A DNA stretch of 64,000 nucleotides, from contig NZ_JAIMFO010000004.1 of NCBI RefSeq assembly GCF_019795105.1, positions 496,001-560,000 on the forward strand, given 5' to 3'. A program made the translations under genes and the position numbers. This document shows positions 51,700 to 60,321 of this stretch, piece after piece (position 1 is the stretch's first letter; each line of letters opens with the position of its first letter). The notes beneath the pieces were generated by a model. It did not search any database and was not told the DNA's origin. It saw nothing but the letters and a program-made list of their open reading frames with translations. Source of the DNA: Collinsella ureilytica. Lineage in GTDB: Bacteria; Actinomycetota; Coriobacteriia; Coriobacteriales; Coriobacteriaceae.

Positions 51700-52284
51700 T
51701 CAAAGCAGCACCTCCAGATAGTTTCGGATTTTTACCTCAACACCAAGAGCGCGAGCGCAGGAAACCAGCTTCATAGGATCACAATTTCTGCTCTGCACAT
51801 AAGCTTTCATCGCAGGAGAGACGATCTGAAGATCAGGCGTGCCTTGACCCCGGACGAGGTCGCAAAGCGTCCTTTCAACGTCATATGCCCTTACTGTGTT
51901 TCCGTACTCAGTCTCTACATTACAAAGGCCCAAGTCGAGAACATCATCGACGCAGGTACGGGAAATAACTCCTGCTTCCCTAGCAGAGCTTGCGTTATAG
52001 CTCCGAGGAAAAGTCATCGTAGGAGCGAAGGGTGCGCGGTCGGTCATACCAAGAAGAAAGAGTGCTGTATCGTCTGAAAAAACTCCTCGAGAAAATCTAT
52101 GTTGCAGGATAAAAAGAGGGTCTTCCCACACGTCCGGAAGCGCGTAAAGTCCGCGATCTAGCTGAACGAGATCACCGATGCTTACGGCTTCTCTCAGCTT
52201 CCGCCTGGGAATACCGGCATCGGTCGCCTGCATCGAAGTAACATAGCCATTGCTAGCTGAGGCAATGTCCATTAGAGCGCCCAT
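51700..52284 (-). CDS. AbiEi-family antitoxin, orphan
   Basis: 194-residue antitoxin/transcriptional regulator of type IV toxin-antitoxin (AbiE) systems. N-terminal winged helix MDIASASNGYVTSMQATDAGIPRRKLREAVSIGDLVQLDRGLYALPDVWEDP, then the AbiEi C-terminal domain with TMTFPRSYNAS, YGNTVRAYDVERTLCDLVRG and LGVEVKIRNYLEVLL. GGAGCTGCG precedes the ATG at 52284. The toxin gene should follow but only a stub is left. An orphan antitoxin could still neutralise AbiEii toxins arriving on mobile elements (inference). Confidence 0.9.
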   Translation of the reverse strand: MGALMDIASASNGYVTSMQATDAGIPRRKLREAVSIGDLVQLDRGLYALPDVWEDPLFILQHRFSRGVFSDDTALFLLGMTDRAPFAPTMTFPRSYNASSAREAGVISRTCVDDVLDLGLCNVETEYGNTVRAYDVERTLCDLVRGQGTPDLQIVSPAMKAYVQSRNCDPMKLVSCARALGVEVKIRNYLEVLL

Positions 52285-52320
52285 CGCAGCTCCTTTCCTG
52301 TGCGTACTATCACGCTTAAC

Positions 52321-52349
52321 ATTATCAATCATTCAGCGTGTATGTACAA
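52321..52349 (-). promoter_or_regulatory. Promoter of abiEi
   Basis: Read leftward: TTGTAC (52344-52349), 17-bp spacer, GATAAT (52321-52326), with a leader of about 30 nt to the ATG. Confidence 0.6.
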
Positions 52350-52529
52350 TTCTGAGGCAAACTTGCTTTCCTTTCTGACGAACGTCACCCTCCTCCTCAC
52401 TTTCCAAATTGAAGGCTCAATCAAGATGCACGTATCCAGTCGGAGCGCCTGCGTTCTTTCCCGCACTATCTCTCTGAAGCTCCGTACTGCTCATAGCGAC
52501 GCGAGACATAAGCGCTAACAGCTTGGGCA

Positions 52530-53084
52530 CTAGTCAGCGATGGAAAATCGCTCGAGCACAAAAGCAGATCCCGCACATGTCATAAAGCGCCACGGCTGAG
52601 CTGCTGCCTCCAATCTGAGGAGCTTGCCTTGAATATCAAAGAAGGCGATATCGAGCGCAGAGCGCATAAAGCAGGTATGAACTGCGGAACAATTGGGAAA
52701 TGCTAAAACAAACAGCGCGTTAGATACTGAAGAAGCTATCGAAGCTACTCCAGATACAGCTCGGTCAGATTTTAGCAGAAAAATCATGCCAAACAGCCGC
52801 TTAAAAAATGTGTCCGCCACGATGAGATGCGAGCCCTCCCAGCCAACACAGACAAGCGCTTGCTCAACAACTCCCCTCTCAATAGCCGACAATTCATGTT
52901 GGCTATGAGCTCGCTTTCTACCTCTCACCAGCGCAGGAGAAACGAGACAGCTCGAGGGCACAGCCTGGCTTTGAGGTCGCTGCTTACACTCATGCAAACA
53001 ACCCCTTCGACGCCGCGCAGAAAGACTTTTCACCTGCGCAGCGGGCTCAAAACCAAAGCATGCTCTATCTCTCTTATTGCTCAT
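52530..53084 (-). CDS. DUF192-family protein at the end of the Tad operon
   Basis: 184 residues. The C-terminal half matches the DUF192 pattern: LIVADTFFKRLFGMIFLLKS (R-x-x-G-M), FPNCSAVHTCFMRSALDIAFFDIQGKLLRL (the usual fWMKNTxxPLDIxFID position), and a late FVLERF. The Cys/Arg-rich N-terminal 80 residues are not recognisable. The ATG overlaps the stop of the TadE-like gene by ATGA, so it is the last coupled gene of the Tad operon. Function of DUF192 is unknown. Confidence 0.75.
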   Translation of the reverse strand: MSNKRDRACFGFEPAAQVKSLSARRRRGCLHECKQRPQSQAVPSSCLVSPALVRGRKRAHSQHELSAIERGVVEQALVCVGWEGSHLIVADTFFKRLFGMIFLLKSDRAVSGVASIASSVSNALFVLAFPNCSAVHTCFMRSALDIAFFDIQGKLLRLEAAAQPWRFMTCAGSAFVLERFSIAD

Positions 53085-53569
53085 ATCACCACTCCTGGCC
53101 TCCACGGATCAATAACAATCTCTCGTGTATGCGAAAGCACAGCCGGAGCTCCCAGATCGACACCGGCAATAGACAGTTCTTGTGGCCAGGGGATATACCG
53201 CAGCGTGCAACGATACGTTCGCAGTGTCCCCACAAGGGCAAGTATGCTCTCGCTCGCCTGATGTGCTCCCTGGCCAGCTCCTGTGTCCACTGACACCTCA
53301 ATCTCAACACGCTCATCATCCATTGCACGTACAAGCTCTGAGCGAATCACATCGGCAGAAGCTGCCGGTGCCGCGCCTTCGCCACCTACGGGTGAAGCGC
53401 CGTGAGCTAGTACCAAATCGGGTGCCGTCCGATCAAAACGAGCCACCGCCGATACAAAGATCATGAGATTCCACACGATGAGTGCACACACGATCAAGAC
53501 AGGCGCGACAAGAGCCATCTCCACCGTTGCCTGGCCTCGGTTCTCTCGCCATATCTGATTCACGCTCAT
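53081..53569 (-). CDS. TadE-like pseudopilin/minor pilin
   Basis: 162 residues: short basic leader, then RGQATVEMALVAPVLIVCALIVWNLMIFV, i.e. a class IV-type N-terminal helix with Glu at +5 if cleaved after Gly12. The remaining 120 residues are extracytoplasmic. Belongs to the TadE/TadG group of minor pilins. Overlaps both neighbours by 4 bp. Confidence 0.82.
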   Translation of the reverse strand: MSVNQIWRENRGQATVEMALVAPVLIVCALIVWNLMIFVSAVARFDRTAPDLVLAHGASPVGGEGAAPAASADVIRSELVRAMDDERVEIEVSVDTGAGQGAHQASESILALVGTLRTYRCTLRYIPWPQELSIAGVDLGAPAVLSHTREIVIDPWRPGVVI

Positions 53570-55668
53570 GCTTGCCCACCCACCACATCTCCAACGCGGA
53601 CGGCAAGTGGAATGGAGCCACCACCAGGTAAAGGAAGCTCAGCCAGTACAATCTCTTCACCTGCTAGGTGCTTTTCTGCCTCGTATCCTAAGGCAGCAAG
53701 TATTGCTGAGGGATCCGTAGTGCTCAAAGGAATCGACCGAATGAGATCTTGCGTATTGGAAAGTCCCGGCATATCAGCATGAGCAAGCACAAGAGACGTA
53801 TCGCAAAGCACAGGTTTTCGATAGCTAAGATCAACCGGCTCAAGCCCAATACCTCGCATAATCGAGCGCACACGATCACCCAGCCAACGCGCAAGCGGAC
53901 CGGCTCCAAGCATATCCAGGCCACCCATCATGCGTCCAAGCAAGGCATCGGCACCTTGAGCAATATCCCCATAGGAAATCAGCAAATCTCCCCATAGATC
54001 TAAAACGCTACCTACGATTCCAACAACTGGAGAAGCTCCTGCTTGGCGCTCGATATTTGAAAAGAATAAGCCCAGCATATTATTTTCACGCGTAGCTGGA
54101 TCTGGAGCCAAGACCGCAGCCGCAATCGCCCCGCGCGAGCCTATGGCAGGAGTAGGAGCGAAAACGTCGGAAAACACAGAGGGCTCCTCAAGTGCACCCG
54201 ACCCCACCAAGGCCACACAACCTTTTCGACCAGGAGGGGCAATGCGAGGGCGCTTACCCGCTAAGCGTGAGAGTGCATCTTCAAACGCATCTGCAGCACC
54301 TTCTGCCTCCTTTTTTGCCTGCCGTTCTAATGCAAGCTCCTTATTTCGAGATGTCTCGTAATCTTTCAGCGCCTCGGTAAATTCGCGCAAGTGATACTCA
54401 AAACCATTTTCTATGCTCGTTGAAGCTGCAGGCACACGTCCCAAATCAACCGTACTCATTGAGCAGATAGAGCAGATCGCCGCCTCGCTCGTATCAGTTG
54501 CAGAAATGGGTAGCAAAGCACCAGGGGCGCCAGGAGCACCCGGACAATCAGATCCATAATGCAAGGTGAGCTTTCCATCCTCGTATGTACTTGGCCACAT
54601 CGCCTCTGAGTAGAGCGTTGACTCCTTGAGCTCGCGGATATTTCTGGGCAAGAGCGGTATGCGTACAATTACCTCTTCATCGGTTTCCTGGTACTCAGAA
54701 GCCTCCATTTCCTGGGATGCAAAGGCGTAAAACGCACGACGAGCCGCAGCATCTGCCTGCGCTTTCACGCTCTTGCCCAAAACGGGATCATGGTCTTTTC
54801 GCCAGCGATAATACGCGCGAGCTCGATTCAGACCCACTGTTGGATTCCAAGTAAGACTGGACGCATATCGTGGATTTTGATCCTCGGAAATGCCAGAGAG
54901 ATGCCCCGCTCGCTCCCACATGCACATGCCAGATCGCCCGCAATCTGCCTCCCAGGCGCGACGTTTATCCTGCTCAGCCTCCTTTGAGGCCTCTGCTCGC
55001 GCGCGGGCAACTTCTCCCAGATCATGAGAGGCATCCCTCAAAGAATCGGTCGGCACTCCCACCTCATCGAGGGCAGGAAACTCAGAAGCAGACGCTCGTG
55101 GTATTGCAAGAGCTGTCCCGGCATATGAGATTCGTTCGCTTGATTGAGCAGCACAGGTTCGTGTAGCTGCAGCTGCCACGAGATACGGCAGGGCTTTTTC
55201 GAGCGTAGAAAGCCCGTTAGATGCTGAAGCGGCGAAGTCATTTCTCAGCTCAATCATTCTGAGCCCTGCTTCTACCGCCTGCTCTGCCGCAGCTGCGGCT
55301 CCCGGAATAAACAAGCCTGCCATACCCACACCAAGGGTACACATGCCGGTTAAACCCAAGGTCAAAATGCTCGCATCTACCACCGTAGCAGCCGTGTGAT
55401 ATGAGGAGACAACATTGGCACCAGAGAGCGCTGTGGCATCTGCCGCAACTTGAACATCTCCTGAACGTGCAAGCACCCACGCCGCGCTTGCAACCGAAAA
55501 AGTAAGGGCAAACACCATGAGCATGGATACCGCAGCGGTAAGACTCGTATATGCCCCTTCCTCCAAGAACAGGTCAATGCCCCATCGCGGCCGCAGACGC
55601 TTCCGCCGCTTGGCATCCTTCGTGCAAAACGGCCGTTCACGCACCCCAAACAGATACCCAGGATCCAT
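53566..55668 (-). CDS. Large TadG-like pilus-associated protein
   Basis: 700 residues: cytoplasmic basic start (KRRKRLRPRWG), then EEGAYTSLTAAVSMLMVFALTFSVASAAWVLARSGDVQVAADATALSGANV, the TadG/TadE-like transmembrane plus 'AADAAALAGA' block. A long extracytoplasmic part follows with an alpha-helical Ala/Glu/Lys-rich region around 425-470 and a Cys-containing C-terminal half. Much longer than most TadE/G proteins and not further recognised. ATG 55668 with GGAGGG; its start overlaps the preceding TadE gene by 32 bp and its end overlaps the next gene. Confidence 0.75.
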   Translation of the reverse strand: MDPGYLFGVRERPFCTKDAKRRKRLRPRWGIDLFLEEGAYTSLTAAVSMLMVFALTFSVASAAWVLARSGDVQVAADATALSGANVVSSYHTAATVVDASILTLGLTGMCTLGVGMAGLFIPGAAAAAEQAVEAGLRMIELRNDFAASASNGLSTLEKALPYLVAAAATRTCAAQSSERISYAGTALAIPRASASEFPALDEVGVPTDSLRDASHDLGEVARARAEASKEAEQDKRRAWEADCGRSGMCMWERAGHLSGISEDQNPRYASSLTWNPTVGLNRARAYYRWRKDHDPVLGKSVKAQADAAARRAFYAFASQEMEASEYQETDEEVIVRIPLLPRNIRELKESTLYSEAMWPSTYEDGKLTLHYGSDCPGAPGAPGALLPISATDTSEAAICSICSMSTVDLGRVPAASTSIENGFEYHLREFTEALKDYETSRNKELALERQAKKEAEGAADAFEDALSRLAGKRPRIAPPGRKGCVALVGSGALEEPSVFSDVFAPTPAIGSRGAIAAAVLAPDPATRENNMLGLFFSNIERQAGASPVVGIVGSVLDLWGDLLISYGDIAQGADALLGRMMGGLDMLGAGPLARWLGDRVRSIMRGIGLEPVDLSYRKPVLCDTSLVLAHADMPGLSNTQDLIRSIPLSTTDPSAILAALGYEAEKHLAGEEIVLAELPLPGGGSIPLAVRVGDVVGGQA

Positions 55669-56203
55669 AGCTTCCCTCCAACCACGATGGTCGTCCGCGA
55701 TAGGCAATCTCTGAACTCAGCTCTACGTCTCCTCGAGCATTGCGCGTGCCAAAGGCGGCTACAAATGCACCGAGAACTGGCAAGGGTCGTACCGCACCCG
55801 TAATCCCAACAGAAACCTCACCTGCTTCTCCACCACGTGAAAGCTCAATGTCCCAAGCGAGTGGGCCGCCTGCATGAAAGATGGCGAGATCGGGCACAGC
55901 AGCAAGGCGACGCAGCGCAAAGGCTCGATACGCCTCATCGCCTTCATGCTCAGCCGTAATCATGAGGCGGGCGGTTTGAGCAGCTGCTGCTTCCATAACC
56001 GATTGGGTAAGCATCAAACAAACCGGCTGAAGCGCGAGCAAGATCAGAATGAGAAAAGCAGGCAGCAACAGCGCCGCCTCAACACTTGCCTGCGCAGTAT
56101 CTTCGCGAAAGACATCTCTTGAACGTATCCCAACCTGTGTCAAACGCAGGGTCCATCGCTTAGTACAGGGCAATATCAAAAAGCCCTGAGCCGCCAAGCA
56201 CAT
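55637..56203 (-). CDS. TadE-like pseudopilin
   Basis: About 188 residues: EDTAQASVEAALLLPAFLILILLALQPVCLMLTQSVMEAAAAQTARL gives the class IV pilin-like helix (A|QASVE cleavage pattern) followed by an extracytoplasmic domain. The start is uncertain: ATG 56203 is shown, but TTG codons at 56179 or 56173, overlapping the previous stop, would give a leader of 27-29 residues like the other pilins here. Overlaps the TadG-like gene. Confidence 0.78.
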   Translation of the reverse strand: MCLAAQGFLILPCTKRWTLRLTQVGIRSRDVFREDTAQASVEAALLLPAFLILILLALQPVCLMLTQSVMEAAAAQTARLMITAEHEGDEAYRAFALRRLAAVPDLAIFHAGGPLAWDIELSRGGEAGEVSVGITGAVRPLPVLGAFVAAFGTRNARGDVELSSEIAYRGRPSWLEGSYGSWVSVWGA

Positions 56204-56402
56204 GAGAAGTCGCACGTTCAACCAAGCGAGCGAGCACGCCTGCTTCAGCTGCACGCCAGATCGCTGCAATCCCCAGCACAATCGAGAGTATCGCCATCGT
56301 TGCCAGAGCATACTCAAGCGTTCCTTGAGCCGCCTCTTCAGCAGCAAAGGCCTTAAGGCACCGCAACACCTTTGAGCACGGTGTGAACACATCATTCTGC
56401 AT
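56160..56402 (-). CDS. Flp-like pilin 2 (minor pilin) with duplicated start module
   Basis: 80 residues from ATG 56402: leader of exactly 25 residues, predicted cleavage A|QGTLEY giving Glu+5 and Tyr+6, then a hydrophobic helix (ALATMAILSIVLGIAAIW). The leader length equals that of the Flp pilin at 56957. A second in-frame ATG at 56468 has the identical 20-nt ribosome-site/start sequence and would add 22 residues. Both could be used. It ends GLFDIALY. Confidence 0.75.
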   Translation of the reverse strand: MQNDVFTPCSKVLRCLKAFAAEEAAQGTLEYALATMAILSIVLGIAAIWRAAEAGVLARLVERATSHVLGGSGLFDIALY

Positions 56403-56478
56403 ACTCCCCTCCTCTGAAGTACTCACGGCGCTCGGAGTGACCAACGGTATGAGCGCGCCATTCTGCATACTCCCCTCC
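56393..56478 (-). repeat. Two copies of a 20-nt RBS-plus-start module, 66 bp apart
   Basis: GGAGGGGAGTATGCAGAATG occurs at 56459-56478 and 56393-56412 (minus strand). The spacing is 22 codons, so both ATGs are in the same frame of the pilin gene. Confidence 0.9.
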
Positions 56479-56483
56479 GCTTT

Positions 56484-56960
56484 TCATTGCACACCAACTC
56501 CTTGGAACGCAATCCGCAGCACACGCACGCTCGAAAGCTCATCAGCCTCATCCGCATGCACCATCACTAGGTCGACTGAACCAGTAGCGGCGCGAATCAA
56601 AGCGCCCCAGATATTGCCATGAATATCCAAATAGCCACTGGTCTTTAAGGTGTAACCCCCGGCATCGCGGTAGCTCGTGAGCAGCATTTCCGCTGTTTCA
56701 GGCAGGCTTTTAGCCTCCTCCCATCCAAGCGGAACTGCCTCGCTCGCATGCCTTGACTCTATCTGTGCTAAATCGTCCAAAAAGCTCGCTTGAGAACTGG
56801 AACGCGCAGGTGCATCAAGAGCCTCTTGTACACGCTCAACATCTTGCTCAAGCGTAGATGGAATATCGTCTCCAGTCCCTGGATGTAGCCAAACCAAAAT
56901 GGCGCACGCACAGGTGAGTGCCGCAGCAGGCGGCAACCACACACGAACACGCCCGCTCAT
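56484..56960 (-). CDS. Unrecognised secreted or membrane-anchored protein of the Tad operon
   Basis: 158 residues. A single N-terminal hydrophobic segment (WLPPAAALTCACAILVWL, about 8-25) after a short basic start suggests a signal anchor. The rest is acidic and soluble with no cysteine pairs or known motif; STLEQDVERVQEALDAP looks helical. Its ATG overlaps the stop of the flp gene (56957-56960) and it ends 15 bp before the outer start of the pilin-2 module. Position between two pilins suggests a pilus assembly or minor-subunit role (inference). Confidence 0.65.
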   Translation of the reverse strand: MSGRVRVWLPPAAALTCACAILVWLHPGTGDDIPSTLEQDVERVQEALDAPARSSSQASFLDDLAQIESRHASEAVPLGWEEAKSLPETAEMLLTSYRDAGGYTLKTSGYLDIHGNIWGALIRAATGSVDLVMVHADEADELSSVRVLRIAFQGVGVQ

Positions 56961-57160
56961 AAGCTATTGATCCCAGATGAAATGGCATCCCAAAGCTCTG
57001 TGATCTTCCCTCTAAATGCAATGATCGCAATGATGGCAATCACCACCAACACGCCAACAAGGATGGCGTACTCAGTCGTGCCTTGGGCTCGCTCTTCTTG
57101 TGCCAAAAGAGCCAGCCGTTTCATACCTCTTGCTAATGCCGTGCTCATGCCCTCAAACAT
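56957..57160 (-). CDS. flp: Flp-type major pilin
   Basis: 67 residues, the usual size of Flp prepilins: 25-residue leader, cleavage pattern A|QGTTEY (Glu+5, Tyr+6), hydrophobic helix YAILVGVLVVIAIIAIIAF and a short polar tail. It polymerises into the Tad pilus after processing by a TadV-type prepilin peptidase, which is not encoded in this window. TGAGG precedes the ATG at 57160; the gene lies 7 bp behind tadC. Confidence 0.9.
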   Translation of the reverse strand: MFEGMSTALARGMKRLALLAQEERAQGTTEYAILVGVLVVIAIIAIIAFRGKITELWDAISSGINSL

Positions 57161-57167
57161 AGATACC

Positions 57168-57806
57168 TCATTTCATTCCGCCCGCTGCAAATAGCGGACC
57201 TAATATGGACAACAAAAGTGCCGGCAAGATGAGGGTGCCGGTAGGGATCAGGAGCTTCACAGGAGCCCGTTCAATCTGGCGCTCCACTTCTGAGCGATGA
57301 GCTGCACGGCACTCCTTGCCCTGCGCCGCGAGCGTTTCTGCAAGCGGGGCACCCAAATGCAGCGAACGACCAATTGCTGCAGCAAAGGGTTCAAGCGCTT
57401 TAACTCCGGCTTGAACCGCCACCTGATGCAAAGCTTCCTCACGGGTAGTCAGCCCCATCTGCCAGCTGAGTTTTGCCTCAGCCATCAAGCGCGCAAGGAC
57501 ACTCTTACGTTCTGCGCAAAACACCTCAAGTGCAGCATCAAAAGAAAGGCCAGCTCGCAAGCCAAGCTGCAAAACGTCAATCATTTCTGTTACATCTGCA
57601 AGGCCTGGTGCAGATGCGCGAGCATGACCTCCAGCTAAGGTGTGCAAGCGCTCAAAGATCGGAAGAGCGAAGCGGTGAAGCTGCTGCCCAAGATGGCGTA
57701 CCGCTCCCATCAGCTCTACTCCGTCTCCTCCCGTAAGCCTCCAAGTAAAACCTGTGCAAGCCACCACCATAAGTGCTGCCAGGCTCATAACCATCGCTTC
57801 GTTCAT
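57168..57806 (-). CDS. tadC: TadC-like inner-membrane platform protein
   Basis: 212-residue type II secretion F-domain protein: cytoplasmic helical domain DVTEMIDVLQLGLRAGLSFDAALEVFC ... EALHQVA, and terminal membrane segments LIPTGTLILPALLLSILGPLF. With TadB it forms the membrane platform on which TadA acts. Its ATG shares a base with the TadB stop (TGATG), so it is coupled. Shorter than proteobacterial TadC (about 320) because the first membrane part is reduced to MSLAALMVVACTGF. Confidence 0.86.
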   Translation of the reverse strand: MNEAMVMSLAALMVVACTGFTWRLTGGDGVELMGAVRHLGQQLHRFALPIFERLHTLAGGHARASAPGLADVTEMIDVLQLGLRAGLSFDAALEVFCAERKSVLARLMAEAKLSWQMGLTTREEALHQVAVQAGVKALEPFAAAIGRSLHLGAPLAETLAAQGKECRAAHRSEVERQIERAPVKLLIPTGTLILPALLLSILGPLFAAGGMK

Positions 57807-59029
57807 CAGAGCCTCACCTGCATAATTTTTTTGATAATGAGCCAGGCCACCAGATTGAGTGACAGAGCAAACACCATGGATAACGCACCCACCGGGCAAG
57901 CTATTCCACGACGAAAGTCTTGAGAAAGCAGCGAGAGCGCTCCGGCCATGGCCACCGGCATCAGCCCTACCATCCGAGCAGACATTCGTGCCTGAGCGGT
58001 TTTAACATCCAAGAGCCGCCGTAACTCAATGCGAGCGCCCACGAGCTGAGTTGCACGCCCTAAAAGATCTTGCATGGGCGCACCGGTGCGTTCAGATACC
58101 TTTAATGCGAGGGTCACCAAGTTCAATCCAGCAACAGGCAAGCGTATGAGCAAGGCATCGAGAGCTTGAGTGGCCGGGATCCCACAATCAATGGCAAGGC
58201 TCACGCGGGTAAACTCCGGACGAATTGGCTCAGACGCATGCCCACCTACAAAACGCATGGCCTGCGAGAGCGAACAGCCCGAACCCAAGGCAGCAGACAG
58301 GGCACCAAAGGCCTCAGGCATAGCAGCCTCAAGCTCCTGATTTCGCTGGCGGGCGCGCATGCGCCCTTTAGCTATGAGCAACACCCCAGGAAGAGCCGCC
58401 ATGGGCAGAAAGACAACAGGCGCTCCCGCAATGAGTACCCCCACCATGCCCGACGCAAGCGATCCCACTATGAACAGCCCGAGATGGGCTTGGCTCAGAC
58501 GTAGATGATTCACCACTCCGGCTGTGCTACCTGCCGTCTGGTCGATGTATGACACAAAGGACGAGCCTGAAATCTGATCAGCTGCGCTACTGGCTCCCTG
58601 TCTTATACGCCGGCTTGCCGAAATATCAAACTCCTGATGTGTGGGGGCGACCATACGGCGTTTTTCCTGCGCACGAGCAGGTGAGCTCCCAAGTATCCGA
58701 CTGACCAGCGGCAACTCGCTCAATTCGCGAAGTACTCGAGCAAGCAATCCGTCTCCATCTGATTTGCATCCCAGTTGCATGGCAAAACCACCCAGGTGCG
58801 TTGCAAGCGCTGCAAACCAATGGCGCATTCCCCCGAATCGATCCTCGAGGCCAGAGGGAGCTGATCGTGCAAAGCGAGCGTTTGTACCGGCAGCTTTACC
58901 CGCCCCACGCAGACCACCAAAGCCAGAGCGGCCATACTTGCCATAGCCGGTGAGCTGTAAGTCTACAAGCGCTACAAAAACTGACAGGCCAGCAAACAAG
59001 CCTACGCCGATGGGCATGAACGTCTCCAT
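57806..59029 (-). CDS. tadB: TadB-like inner-membrane platform protein
   Basis: 407 residues: N-terminal membrane segment ([16 protein letters not shown]), a Gly/Arg-rich cytoplasmic stretch, paired helices LGLFIVGSLASGMVGVLIAGAPVVFLPMAALPG, the T2SSF domain ELEAAMPEAFGALSAALGSGCSLSQAMRFVGGH with the GS-rich turn, and C-terminal spans. ATG 59029 is preceded by GGAGGAGG. Its start overlaps tadA by 28 bp. Confidence 0.88.
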   Translation of the reverse strand: METFMPIGVGLFAGLSVFVALVDLQLTGYGKYGRSGFGGLRGAGKAAGTNARFARSAPSGLEDRFGGMRHWFAALATHLGGFAMQLGCKSDGDGLLARVLRELSELPLVSRILGSSPARAQEKRRMVAPTHQEFDISASRRIRQGASSAADQISGSSFVSYIDQTAGSTAGVVNHLRLSQAHLGLFIVGSLASGMVGVLIAGAPVVFLPMAALPGVLLIAKGRMRARQRNQELEAAMPEAFGALSAALGSGCSLSQAMRFVGGHASEPIRPEFTRVSLAIDCGIPATQALDALLIRLPVAGLNLVTLALKVSERTGAPMQDLLGRATQLVGARIELRRLLDVKTAQARMSARMVGLMPVAMAGALSLLSQDFRRGIACPVGALSMVFALSLNLVAWLIIKKIMQVRL

Positions 59030-60321
59030 GCTTCTACCTCCTCCCAACTCAGGGCACCCGCACGACAAGCATCTTCAATAAAGACCGGCTCTTGTATGAG
59101 AGCCCAACTTGCATCCGCTTGATGAAAAGAAACGTACTCGGTCAGGCGCACGCCCCCGCCAGCTGCTCGGCTCACTCCCGAAAATCCAGCTACAAAACGG
59201 CGTCCATCTGCACGCCGAAGCGACATCACAATCCCGTCAATTGCCATAGCGATTTGCTCTTCAATAAGGTCACTCGGAAGATCAATTCCATAACGGGCAA
59301 GCAACGTGAGCCGCACAATCGTCTCTTCAGCACTTCCTGCATGAAGCGTTGTGAGCGAGCCATCGTGCCCGGTATTCATAGCCTGCAACATGTCAATGCA
59401 CTCGGCACCGCGCACCTCACCAACAACAATCCGATCAGGCCGCATACGCAAGGCATTTGCCACCAAGTCTCGAATAGATACCGCTCCCTCTCCTTCAATG
59501 GAAGCGGTACGAGACTCAAGCCTCACCACATGCGGATGATGGTCAAATCTGAGTTCAGCTGAGTCTTCAATCGTCACAATCCGCTCTTTGAGCGGAATCT
59601 CAGATGAAAGGGCATTTAGCAGCGTGGTTTTTCCCGAGCCAGTGCCTCCAGCAACCGCCAGATCCTGTCTCAGTCTGACCGCAAATGAAAGGAGCTGGGC
59701 GTACCACTCAGGCAGAGCTCGTAGGGCTACAAGCTCCTGAAGCGTGCCAATACGATCCGAAAACTTCCTGATCGTTAAGAGCGGGCCATCAAGTGCAATA
59801 GGAGGAATGACTGCATTGACTCGGTAGCCATTGGAAAGCCGAGCATTTACCAAGGGGCTTCGCTCGTCGATACGCCTGCCAATAGGAGAAATAATCCGAT
59901 CAATAATGATTCTGATCTGTTCTTCAGACTCAAAGAGAGCACCTAAGGGATGCAGCGTACCAGCACGTTCAAAAAAGGCTGAACCGGCTCCGTTCACCAT
60001 AATCTCTGTAATCGCATCATCTTCAAGTAAGGACTGCAAAGGGCCGAGCCCCACCACATCATCCAAGATTCGATCAGCCAGCTCATCTCGCTGGTGCGCC
60101 TCCATCGTGCTCGGAGCTGCAGTATTGAGCACCGCCTCCACCGCTGGCCGAAGCTCTTCTCGAGCACTCTGAGGCTCCGCTTCAGCAATGCGAGCCACCT
60201 CGCTCAGGCCAACGCGCTCAAGCAGGGCACGCTTTGCCTCATCTTTTAAGGCGCGCATGTTTTCAAACTCTGGGTCTTGAATCTCGAGCCCAGCTTGATG
60301 CACGCGCTTCGCTAAGCTCAT
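59002..60321 (-). CDS. tadA: TadA/CpaF pilus assembly ATPase
   Basis: 439-residue secretion ATPase that powers Flp pilus extrusion: N-terminal domain with [11 protein letters not shown], Arg-finger region [23 protein letters not shown], Walker [10 protein letters not shown] (225-232), Asp box TIEDSAEL, Walker [13 protein letters not shown] and His box [12 protein letters not shown]. All catalytic parts are intact. Hexameric, cytoplasmic, working with TadB and TadC. Overlaps tadZ by 4 bp. Confidence 0.96.
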   Translation of the reverse strand: MSLAKRVHQAGLEIQDPEFENMRALKDEAKRALLERVGLSEVARIAEAEPQSAREELRPAVEAVLNTAAPSTMEAHQRDELADRILDDVVGLGPLQSLLEDDAITEIMVNGAGSAFFERAGTLHPLGALFESEEQIRIIIDRIISPIGRRIDERSPLVNARLSNGYRVNAVIPPIALDGPLLTIRKFSDRIGTLQELVALRALPEWYAQLLSFAVRLRQDLAVAGGTGSGKTTLLNALSSEIPLKERIVTIEDSAELRFDHHPHVVRLESRTASIEGEGAVSIRDLVANALRMRPDRIVVGEVRGAECIDMLQAMNTGHDGSLTTLHAGSAEETIVRLTLLARYGIDLPSDLIEEQIAMAIDGIVMSLRRADGRRFVAGFSGVSRAAGGGVRLTEYVSFHQADASWALIQEPVFIEDACRAGALSWEEVEAWRRSCPSA

